NCBI RefSeq assembly: GCF_033118175.1
Contig: NW_026870889.1
Location: 2,666,001 to 2,730,000, forward strand
Source: Dama dama
Lineage: Eukaryota > Chordata > Mammalia > Artiodactyla > Cervidae
Length of the DNA stretch: 64,000 nucleotides
Direction of reading: 5' to 3'
Positions 47,701 through 58,600 of this stretch are shown in pieces. A program made the translations under genes and the position numbers. The notes under the pieces were generated by a model. That model was not told the DNA's origin. It saw nothing but the letters and a program-made list of their open reading frames with translations, and ran no database searches. The number at the start of each line of letters is the position of its first letter. The first letter of the stretch is position 1.

Positions 47701-50700
47701 TGGAAGACCTCCCCATCTGCCTCGAAAGGCTGGTTTGCAAGCACTCCCGCCTGCTGTTCCCGCCAGGCACGCACAATGCTCCCAAGCCCGGTAGAAAAGC
47801 GCTTCGGGGTGGTGCTCTCTCCGGGCCCTTGCCCCTAAGCCTGCGGGCCAGGCAGGGGGAACACACTCCCAGGCCAAGACAGAACGACATGAACACGTCT
47901 GTTCCTGCCCCCTACACCGGCAGAGAGCTCGGGGGAGCCAGAGTCTCTCAGGCAGGTGCTGGGCTGGCCGCCTGTGTGGGAAGGGGCAGAGCCGACCTAG
48001 GGGCAAGTTGGGCCTCTTGCTCTCCCTGCTGCCCTGAGGCTGCTGGGCCAAAGACGTCTTGGGCATCCAGCCCTTTGCTGGTCCCTTCCCTCTGACGAGG
48101 CCCTCTGAGCTCCAGCACCTTGCAGTGTGGAGACAGCACCTGCCAGCAATCTCCTCTCCAAGGAGGCCTCAACCGAGGCCTAGGCCCAGGGGAAAGGCAC
48201 CAGCGGGGATGAGCCTGGGGAGGCGCCCGGGCATGTCTGGACCCAGTCCCCGCAGCCTGCCCCTTGGTGGGGCAGTACCCCTGGAGGCCAGGAAGGTCTG
48301 GGCAAGGCTGACCAGGGGCAGGGGACCTGCTGGGTCCTGCCCCTGGCCTGTGGGGCCTCTGAGCACAACCGGCCCTCTCCAACTGGAAGACCTCCCCGGC
48401 TGCCTCCAAAGGCCGTTTTGCACGCACTCCCGCCCACTGTTCCCACCAAGCGCGCACAATGCTCCCATCCCGGGAGAAAAGCGCTTCGGGGTGGTGCTCT
48501 CTCCGGGCCCTTGCCCCTGAGACTGGGGGCCAGGCAGGGGGTCCACACTCCCAGGCCAAGGCAGAACCACATGCACACGTCTGTTCCTGACCCCTGCACC
48601 GGCAGAGAGCTCGGGGGAGCCAGAGTCTGTCAGGCAGCTGCTGGGCTGGCCGCCTGTGTGGGAAGGGGCAGAGCCGACCTAGGGGCAAGTTGGGCCTCTT
48701 GCTCTCCCTGCTGCCCTGAGGCTGCTGGGCCAAAGAGATCTTGGGCATCCAGCCCTTTGCTTGTCCCTTCCCTCTGACGAGGCCCTCTGAGCTCCAGCAC
48801 CTTGCAGTGTGGAGACAGCCCCTGCCAGCAACCTCCTCTCCAAGGAGGCCTCAACCGAGACCTAGGACCAGGGGAAAGGCACCAGCGGGGATGAGCCTGG
48901 GGAGGCGCCCAGGCATGTCTGGACCCAGTCCCCGCAGCCTGCCCCTTGGTGGGGCAGTACCCCCGGAGGCCAGGAAGGTCTGGGAAAGGCTGGCCAGGGG
49001 CAGGGGACCTGCTGGGTCCTGCCCCTGGCCTGTGGGGCCTCTGAGCACAACCGGCCCTCTCCCACTGGAAGACCTCCCCGGCTGCCTCCAAAGGCCGGTT
49101 TGCAAGCGCTCCCGGCCACTGTTACCAGCAGGCGGGCACAATGCTCCTAAGCCCGGAAGAAAAGCGCTTCAGGGTGGTGCTCTCTCTGGACCCTTGCCCC
49201 TGAGCCTGGGGGCAAGGCAGGGTGTCCACACTCCCAGGCCAAGGCAGAACCACATGCACACGTCTGACCTGCCCCCTGCACCGGCAGAGAGCTCGGGGGA
49301 GCCAGAGTCTGTCAGGCAGCTGCTGGGCTGGCCGCCTGTGTGGGAAGTGGCAGAGCCGACCTAGGGGCAAGTTGGGCCTCTTGCTCTCCCTGCTGCCCTG
49401 AGGCTGCTGGGCCAAAGACGTCTTGGGCATCCAGCCCCTTGCTGGTCCCTTCCCTCTGACGAGGGCCTCTGAGCTCCAGCACCTTGCAGTGTGGAGACAG
49501 CACCTGCCAGCAACCTCCTCTCCAAGGAGGCCTCAACCGAGGCCTAGGCCCAGGGGAAAGGCACCAGCGGGGATGAGCCTGGGGAGGCGCCCGGGCATGT
49601 CTGGACCCAGTCCCCGCAGCCTGCCCCTTGGTGGGGCAGTACCCCCGGAGGCCAGGAAGGTCTGGGCAAGGCTGGCCAGGGGCAGGGGCCATGCTGGGTC
49701 CTGCCCCTGGCCTGTGGGGCCTCTGAGCACAACCGGCCCTCTCCCACTGGAAGACCTCCCCGGCTGCCTCCAAAGGCCGTTTTGCACGCACTCCCGCCCA
49801 CTGTTCCCACCAAGCGCGCACAATGCTCCCATCCCGGGAGAAAAGCGCTTCGGGGTGGTGCTCTCTCCGGGCCCTTGCCCCTGAGACTGGGGGACAGGCA
49901 GGGGGTCCACACTCCCAGGCCAAGGCAGAACCACATGCACACGTCTGTTCCTGACCCCTGCACCGGCAGAGAGCTCGGGGGAGCCAGAGTCTGTCAGGCA
50001 GCTGCTGGGTTGACCGCCTGTGTGGGAAGGGGCAGAGCCGCCCTAGGGGCAAGTTGGGCCTCTTGCTCTCCCTGCTTCCCTGAGGCTGCTGGGCCAAAGA
50101 GGTCTTGGGCATCCAGCCCCTTGCTGGTCCCTTCCCTCTGATGAGGCCCTCTGAGCTCCAGCACCTTGCAGTGTGGAGACAGCCCCTGCCAGCAACCTCC
50201 TCTCCAAGGAGGCCTCAACCGAGGCCTAGGCCTAGGGGAAAGGCACCAGCGGGGATGAGCCTGGGGAGGCGCCCGGCCATGTCTGGACCCAGTCCCCGCA
50301 GCCTGCCCCTTGGTGGGGCAGTACCCCCGGAAGCCAGGAAGGTCTCGGCAAGGCTGCCAGGGGCAGGGACACTGCTGGGTCCTGCCCCTGGCCTGTTGGG
50401 CGTCTGAGCACAACCGGCACTCTCCCGCTGGAAGACCTCCACGTCTGCCTCCAAAAGACGGTTTGCAAGCACTCCCACCCGCTGTTCCCCCAGGCATGCA
50501 CAATGCTCCCAAGCCCGGGAGAAAAGCGCTTTGGGGTGGTGCTCTCTCCGGGCCCTTGCCCCTGAGCCTGGGGCCAGGAAAGGGGAACACTCTCCCAGGC
50601 CAAGGGAGAACGACATGCACACGTCTGTTCCTGCCCCCTACACCGGCAGAGAGCTCGGGGGAGCCAGAGACTGCCAGGCTGCTGCTGGGCTGGCTGCCTG

Positions 50701-51792
50701 TGTGGGACGGGGCAGAGCCGACCTAGGGGCAAGTTGGGCCTCTTGCTCTCCCTGCTGCCCTGAGGCTGCTGGGTCAAAGAGGACTTGGGCATCCAGCCCT
50801 TTGCTGGTGCCTTCCCTCTGACGAGGCCCTCTGAGCTCCAGCACCTTGCAGTGTGGAGACAGCCCCTGCCAGCAACCTCCTCTCCAAAGAGGCCTCAACC
50901 GAGGACTACACCCAGGGGAAAGGCACCAGCGGGGATGATCCTGGGGAGGCGCACGGACATGTCTGGACCCAGTCTCCGCAGCCTGCCCCTTGGTGGGGCA
51001 GTACCCCCGGAGTCCAGGAAGGTCTGGGCAAGTCTGTCCATGGGCAGGGGCCCTGCTGGGTCCTGACCCTGGCCTGTGGGGCCTCTGAGCACAACCGGCC
51101 CTCTCCCACTGGAAGACCTCCCCGGCTGCCTCCAAAGTCCTGTTTGCAAACACTCCCGCCCGCTGTTCACGTCAGGCTCGCACAATGCTCCCAAGCCCGG
51201 GAGAAAAGCACTTCGGAGTGGTGCTCTCTCCGGGTCCTTGCCCCTGAGCCTGGGGGCAAGGCAGGGGGAACACACTCCCAGGCCAAGGCAGAAACACATG
51301 CCCACGTCTGTTCCTGTCCCCTGCACCGGCAGAGAGCTTCGGGGAGCCAGAGTCTGTCAGGCAGGTGCTGGGTTGGCCGCCTGTGTGGGAAGTGGCAGAG
51401 CCGACCTAGGGGCAAGTTGGGCCTCTTGCCCTCCCTGCTGCCCTGAGGCTGCTGGGCCAAAGAGGTCTTGGGCATCCAACCCCTTGCTGGTCCCTTCCCT
51501 CTGACGAGGCCCTCTGAGCTCCAGCACCTTGCAGTGTGGAGACAGCCCCTGCCAGCAACCTCCTCTCCAAGGAGGCCTAAACCGAGGCCTAGGCACAGGG
51601 GAAAGGCACCAGCGGGGATGAGCCTGGGGAGGCGCCCGGGCATGTATGGACCCAGTCCCCGCAGCCTGCCCCTTGGTGGGGCAGTACCGCCGGAGGCGAG
51701 GAAGGTCTGGGCAAGGCTGGCCAGGGGCAGGGGACCTGCTGCGTCCTGCCCCTGGCCTGTGGGGCCTCTGAGCACAACCGGCCCTCTCCCAC
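47150..51792 (+). repeat. B7: long units (7 spacers)
   Basis: Landmarks are at 47377, 48059, 48741, 49423, 50105, 50785 and 51468. Two units (about 48,469 and 49,831) share a 2-bp loss, TCCCATCCCGGG for TCCCAAGCCCGGG. The whole block is repeated in B9 at offset 11,245 with few differences, for example GGGAAAGG against GGGCAAGG at about 48983 and 60228, and CAGGTCCTTG-type single-base changes. Confidence 0.95.
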
Positions 51793-54700
51793 TGGAAGAC
51801 TTCCCCGGCTGCCTCCAAAGGCCGGTTTGCCAACACTCCCGCCCGCTGTTCACGTCAGGCTCGCACAATGCTCCCAAGCCCGGGAGAAAAGCATTTTGGG
51901 GTGGTGCTCACTCCGGGCTTTGGAAGACCTCCCCGGCTGCCTCCAAGGCCGGTTTGCAAGCACTTCTGCCTGCTGTTCCCGCCACCCGCGCACAATGCTC
52001 CCAAGCCCGGGAGAAAAGCGTTTCGGGGTGGTGTTCTCTCTGGGCCCAAGAAAGACCTCCCGGGCTGCCCCCAAATGCCGGTTTGCAAGCACTCCCACTC
52101 GCTGTTCCCGCCATCCGTGCAAATGCTCCAAGCCCAGGAGAAAAGCCCTTCAGTGTGGTGCTCTCTCCCGGCCCTTGGAAGACCTCCCCGGCTGCCTCCA
52201 AAGGCTGGATTTCATGTACTCCCTCCCGCTGTCCCGCCAGCCGCACACAATGCTCCCAATCACGGGAGAAAAGCGCTTCGGGGTGGTGCTCTCTACGGGC
52301 CCTTGGAAGACCTCCCCGTTTGTCTCCAAAGGCCGGTTTGCAAGCACTCATGCCCGCTGTTCCCGCCAGCCGCGCACAATGCTCCCAAGCCTAGGAGAAA
52401 AGCGCTTCGGGGTGGTGCTCTCTCCCGGCCCTTGGAAGACCTCCCCGGCTGCCTCCAAAGGCCGGTTTGCAAGCACTCAATCCCGCTGTTCCCGCCAGCC
52501 GCGCACAATGCTCCCAAGCCCGGGAGAAAAGTGCTTCGGGGTGGTGCTCTCTCCCGGCCCTTGGAAGACCTCCCCGGCTGCCTCCAAAGGCTGGTTTTCA
52601 AGAACTCCCTCCCGCTGACCCGCCAGCCGCACACAATGCTCCCAAGCCCGGGAGAAAAGCATTTTGGGGTGGTCTCTCTCCGGGCCCTAGGAAGACTCCC
52701 CGGCTGCCTCTAAAGGCCGGTTTGCAAGCACTCATGTCCTCTGTTCCCGACAGCCGCGAACAATGCTCCCAATTCCGTGAGAAAAGTGCTTCGGGATGGT
52801 GCTCTCTCCGGGCCGTTGGAAGACCTCCCAAGCTGCCTCCAAAGGCCGGTTTGCAAGCACTCCCGCCCGCTGTTCCCGCCAGCCTCGCACAATGCTCCCA
52901 AGACCGGGAGAAAAGCGCTTCGGGGTGGTGTTCTCTCCGTGCCAATGGAGGACCTCCCTGGCTGCCCCCAAAGGCCGGTTTGCAAGCACTCCCACTCGCT
53001 GTTCCCGCCAGCCACGCACAATCCTCCAAAACCCCGGAGAAAAGCGCTTCGGGGTGGTGTTCTCTCCGTGCCCATGGAAGACCTCCCGGGGTGCCCCCAA
53101 AGGCCGGTTTGGAAGCACTCCCACTCGCTGTTCCCGCCATCCGCGCACAATGCTCCCAAGCCCGGGAGAAAAGCATTTTGGGGTGGTGCTCACACCGGGC
53201 CCTGGAAGACCTCCCCGGCTGCCTCCAAAGGACGGTTTTCAAGCACTCCTGCCTGCTGTTCCCGCCACCCGCGCACAATGCTCCCAAGCCCGGGAGAAAA
53301 GCGCTTCGGGGTGGTGCTCTCTACAGGCCCTTGGAAGACCTCCCCGGCTGCCTCCAAAGGCCGGTTTGCAAGGACTCCTTCCTGCTGTTGCCGCCATCCG
53401 CGCACAATGCTCCCAAGCCCGGGAGAAAAGCATTTTGGGGTGGTGCTCACACCGGGCCCTGGAAGACCTCCCCGGCTGCCTCCAAAGGACGGTTTTCAAG
53501 CACTCCTGCCTGCTGTTCCCGCCACCCGCGCAGAATGCTCCCAAGCCCGGGAGAAAAGCGCTTCGGGGTGGTGCTCTCTACAGGCCCTTGGAAGACCTCC
53601 CCGGCTGCCTCCAAAGGCCGGTTTGCAAGGACTCCTTCCTGCTGTTCCCGCCAGCCACGCACAATGCTCCCAAGCCCGGGAGAAAAGCATTTTGGGGTGG
53701 TGCTCACTCCGGGCCCTTGGAAGACCTCCTCGGCTGCCTCCAAAGGCCAGTTTGCAAGCAGTCCTGCCTGCTGTTCCCGCCAGCCGCGCACAATGCTCCC
53801 AAGCCCGGGAGAAAAGCGCTTCGTGGTGGTGCTCTCTCCGGGCCCTTGGAAGACGTCCCCGGCTGCCTCCAAAGGCCGGTTTGCAAGCACTCATGCCCGT
53901 TGTTCCCACCAGCCGCGCACAATGCTCCCAAGCCCGGGAGAAAGGCATTTTGGGGTGGTGCTCACTCCGGGCCCTTGGAAGACCTCCCCGGCTGCCTCCA
54001 AAAGCCAGTTTGCAAGCAGTCCTGCCTGCTGTTCCCGCCAGCCGCGCACAATGTTCCCAAGCCCGGGAGAAAAGCGCTTCGGGGTGGTGCTCTCTCCGGG
54101 CACTTTCAAGACCTCCCCGGCTGCCTCCAAAGGCCGGTTTGTAAGTACTCATGCCCGCTGCTTCCGCCAGCCACGCACAATGCTCCCAAGCCCGGGAGAA
54201 AAGCATTTTGGGGTGGTGCTCTCTCCGGGCCCTTGGAAGACCTCCCGGGCTGCCTCCAAAGGCCGGTTTGCAAGCATTCATGTCCGTTGTTCCCGACAGC
54301 CGCGCACAATGCTCCCAAGCCCGAGAGAAAAGCATTTTGGGGTGGTGCTCTCTCCGGGCCCTTGGAAGACCTCCCGAGCTGCCTCCAAAGGCCGGTTTGC
54401 AAGCATTCATGTCCGTTGTTCCCGACAGCCGCGCACAATGCTCCCAAGCCCGGGAGAAAAGCGCTTCGGGGTGGTGTTCTCTCAGGGACCATGGAGGACC
54501 TCCCCGGCTGCCCCCAAAGGCCGGTTTGCAAGCATTCCCACTCGCTGTTCCCGCCAGGCACACACAATGTTCCAAAACCCCGGAGAAAAGCGCTTCGGGG
54601 TGGTGCTCTCTCCGCGCCCTTGGAAGACTTCTCTGGCTGCCGCCAAAGGCCGGTTTGCAAGAATTCCCTCCCGCTGTCCCACCAGCCGCACACAATGCTC

Positions 54701-55137
54701 CAAAACCCGAGAGAAAAGCGCTTCGAGGTGGTGCTCTCTCCGGGCCCTTGGAAGACCTCCCCGGCTGCCTCCAAAGGCCGGTTTGCAAGCACTCCTGCCT
54801 GCTGTTCCCGCCACGCGCGCACAATGCTCCCAAGCCCGGAAGAAAAGCATTTTGGGGTAGTGCTCTCTCCGGGCCCTTGGAAGACCTCCCGGGCTGCCTC
54901 CAAAGGCCGGTTTGCAAGCACTCATGTCCGCTGTTCCCGACAGCCGCGCACAATGCTCCCAAGCCCGGGAGAAAAGCATTTTGGGGTGCTGATCAGTCCG
55001 GGCCCTTGGAAGACGTCCCCGGCTGCCTCCAAAGGACAGTTTGCAAGAACTCATGCCCGCTGTTCCCGCCAGGCACGCACAATGCTCCCAAGCCCGGGAG
55101 AAAAGCGCTTCGGGGTGGTGCTCTCACCGGGCCCTTG
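51793..55137 (+). repeat. A8: monomer array (about 26 monomers)
   Basis: It repeats A5 at offset 15,147 from about 51848. The first monomer is a recombinant: its left half (GACTTCCCCGG, TTTGCCAACAC) matches the B9 monomer near 63040, and its right half (GTTCACGTCAGGCTCGC) matches A5 near 36701. The leader and HOR copy 4 follow. Confidence 0.95.
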
Positions 55138-55689
55138 CCCCTGAGCCTGGGGGCAATGCAGGGGGAACACACTCCCAGGCCAAGGCAGAACCACATGCAA
55201 ACGTCTGTTCCTGGTCCCTGCACCGGCAGAGAGCTCGGGGGAGCCAGAGTATGCCAGGCAGCTGCTGGGTTGGCGGCCTGTGTGGAAAGGGGCAGAGCCG
55301 ACCTAGGGGCAAGTTGGGCCTCTTGCTCTCCCTGCTGCCCTGAGGCTGCTGGGCCAAATAGGTCTTGGGCATCCAGCCCCTTGCTGGTCCCTTCCCTCTG
55401 ATGAGGCCCTCTGAGCTCCAGCACCTTGCAGTGTGGAGACAGCCCCTGCCAGCAACCTCCTCTCCAAGGCGGCCTCAACCGAGGCCTAGGCCCAGGGGAA
55501 AGGCACCAGCGGGAATGAGCCTGGGGAGGCGCCCGGGCATGTCTGGACCCAGTCCCCGCAGCCTGCCCCTTGGTGGGGCAGTACCCCCGGAGGCCAGGAA
55601 GGTCTGGGCAAGGCTGGCCAGGGGCAGGGGCCCTGCTGGGTCCTGCCCCTGGCCTGTGGGGCCTCTGAGCACAACCGGCCCTCTCCCAC
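52433..55689 (+). repeat. 3,257-bp HOR, copy 4
   Basis: It occupies the last 21 monomers of A8 and spacer B8 (55138-55689, landmark 55365). I noticed no differences from copy 1 in the 797-codon frame shared by both, which suggests very recent duplication. I compared the copies by eye only. Confidence 0.93.
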
Positions 55690-58600
55690 TGGAAGAACTC
55701 CCCGGCTGCCTCCAAAGGCCGGTTTGCAAGCACTCAATCCCGCTGTTCCCGCCAGCCGCGCACAATGCTCCCAAGCCCGGGAGAAAAGCGCTTCGGGGTG
55801 GTGCTCTCTCCCGGCCCTTGGAAGACCTCCCCGGCTGCCTCCAAAGGCTGGTTTTCAAGAACTCCCTCCCGCTGACCCGCCAGCCGCACACAATGCTCCC
55901 AAGCCCGGGAGAAAAGCATTTTGGGGTGGTCTCTCTCCGGGCCCTAGGAAGACTCCCCGGCTGCCTCTAAAGGCCGGTTTGCAAGCACTCATGTCCTCTG
56001 TTCCCGACAGCCGCGAACAATGCTCCCAATTCCGTGAGAAAAGTGCTTCGGGATGGTGCTCTCTCCGGGCCGTTGGAAGACCTCCCAAGCTGCCTCCAAA
56101 GGCCGGTTTGCAAGCACTCCCGCCCGCTGTTCCCGCCAGCCTCGCACAATGCTCCCAAGACCGGGAGAAAAGCGCTTCGGGGTGGTGTTCTCTCCGTGCC
56201 AATGGAGGACCTCCCTGGCTGCCCCCAAAGGCCGGTTTGCAAGCACTCCCACTCGCTGTTCCCGCCAGCCACGCACAATCCTCCAAAACCCCGGAGAAAA
56301 GCGCTTCGGGGTGGTGTTCTCTCCGTGCCCATGGAAGACCTCCCGGGGTGCCCCCAAAGGCCGGTTTGGAAGCACTCCCACTCGCTGTTCCCGCCATCCG
56401 CGCACAATGCTCCCAAGCCCGGGAGAAAAGCATTTTGGGGTGGTGCTCACACCGGGCCCTGGAAGACCTCCCCGGCTGCCTCCAAAGGACGGTTTTCAAG
56501 CACTCCTGCCTGCTGTTCCCGCCACCCGCGCACAATGCTCCCAAGCCCGGGAGAAAAGCGCTTCGGGGTGGTGCTCTCTACAGGCCCTTGGAAGACCTCC
56601 CCGGCTGCCTCCAAAGGCCGGTTTGCAAGGACTCCTTCCTGCTGTTGCCGCCATCCGCGCACAATGCTCCCAAGCCCGGGAGAAAAGCATTTTGGGGTGG
56701 TGCTCACACCGGGCCCTGGAAGACCTCCCCGGCTGCCTCCAAAGGACGGTTTTCAAGCACTCCTGCCTGCTGTTCCCGCCACCCGCGCAGAATGCTCCCA
56801 AGCCCGGGAGAAAAGCGCTTCGGGGTGGTGCTCTCTACAGGCCCTTGGAAGACCTCCCCGGCTGCCTCCAAAGGCCGGTTTGCAAGGACTCCTTCCTGCT
56901 GTTCCCGCCAGCCACGCACAATGCTCCCAAGCCCGGGAGAAAAGCATTTTGGGGTGGTGCTCACTCCGGGCCCTTGGAAGACCTCCTCGGCTGCCTCCAA
57001 AGGCCAGTTTGCAAGCAGTCCTGCCTGCTGTTCCCGCCAGCCGCGCACAATGCTCCCAAGCCCGGGAGAAAAGCGCTTCGTGGTGGTGCTCTCTCCGGGC
57101 CCTTGGAAGACGTCCCCGGCTGCCTCCAAAGGCCGGTTTGCAAGCACTCATGCCCGTTGTTCCCACCAGCCGCGCACAATGCTCCCAAGCCCGGGAGAAA
57201 GGCATTTTGGGGTGGTGCTCACTCCGGGCCCTTGGAAGACCTCCCCGGCTGCCTCCAAAAGCCAGTTTGCAAGCAGTCCTGCCTGCTGTTCCCGCCAGCC
57301 GCGCACAATGTTCCCAAGCCCGGGAGAAAAGCGCTTCGGGGTGGTGCTCTCTCCGGGCACTTTCAAGACCTCCCCGGCTGCCTCCAAAGGCCGGTTTGTA
57401 AGTACTCATGCCCGCTGCTTCCGCCAGCCACGCACAATGCTCCCAAGCCCGGGAGAAAAGCATTTTGGGGTGGTGCTCTCTCCGGGCCCTTGGAAGACCT
57501 CCCGGGCTGCCTCCAAAGGCCGGTTTGCAAGCATTCATGTCCGTTGTTCCCGACAGCCGCGCACAATGCTCCCAAGCCCGAGAGAAAAGCATTTTGGGGT
57601 GGTGCTCTCTCCGGGCCCTTGGAAGACCTCCCGAGCTGCCTCCAAAGGCCGGTTTGCAAGCATTCATGTCCGTTGTTCCCGACAGCCGCGCACAATGCTC
57701 CCAAGCCCGGGAGAAAAGCGCTTCGGGGTGGTGTTCTCTCAGGGACCATGGAGGACCTCCCCGGCTGCCCCCAAAGGCCGGTTTGCAAGCATTCCCACTC
57801 GCTGTTCCCGCCAGGCACACACAATGTTCCAAAACCCCGGAGAAAAGCGCTTCGGGGTGGTGCTCTCTCCGCGCCCTTGGAAGACTTCTCTGGCTGCCGC
57901 CAAAGGCCGGTTTGCAAGAATTCCCTCCCGCTGTCCCACCAGCCGCACACAATGCTCCAAAACCCGAGAGAAAAGCGCTTCGAGGTGGTGCTCTCTCCGG
58001 GCCCTTGGAAGACCTCCCCGGCTGCCTCCAAAGGCCGGTTTGCAAGCACTCCTGCCTGCTGTTCCCGCCACGCGCGCACAATGCTCCCAAGCCCGGAAGA
58101 AAAGCATTTTGGGGTAGTGCTCTCTCCGGGCCCTTGGAAGACCTCCCGGGCTGCCTCCAAAGGCCGGTTTGCAAGCACTCATGTCCGCTGTTCCCGACAG
58201 CCGCGCACAATGCTCCCAAGCCCGGGAGAAAAGCATTTTGGGGTGCTGATCAGTCCGGGCCCTTGGAAGACGTCCCCGGCTGCCTCCAAAGGACAGTTTG
58301 CAAGAACTCATGCCCGCTGTTCCCGCCAGGCACGCACAATGCTCCCAAGCCCGGGAGAAAAGCGCTTCGGGGTGGTGCTCTCACCGGGCCCTTGCCCCTG
58401 AGCCTGGGGGCAATGCAGGGGGAACACACTCCCAGGCCAAGGCAGAACCACATGCAAACGTCTGTTCCTGGTCCCTGCACCGGCAGAGAGCTCGGGGGAG
58501 CCAGAGTATGCCAGGCAGCTGCTGGGTTGGCGGCCTGTGTGGAAAGGGGCAGAGCCGACCTAGGGGCAAGTTGGGCCTCTTGCTCTCCCTGCTGCCCTGA

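Larger units (their letters stand above)
43112..51851 (+). repeat. 8.7-kb segmental duplication, left copy
   Basis: It matches 54357-63095 at a constant offset of 11,245 bp. It covers the end of A6, B6, A7, B7 and half of the first A8 monomer. The sharp right end at 51832-51851 is a crossover window. Confidence 0.92.
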
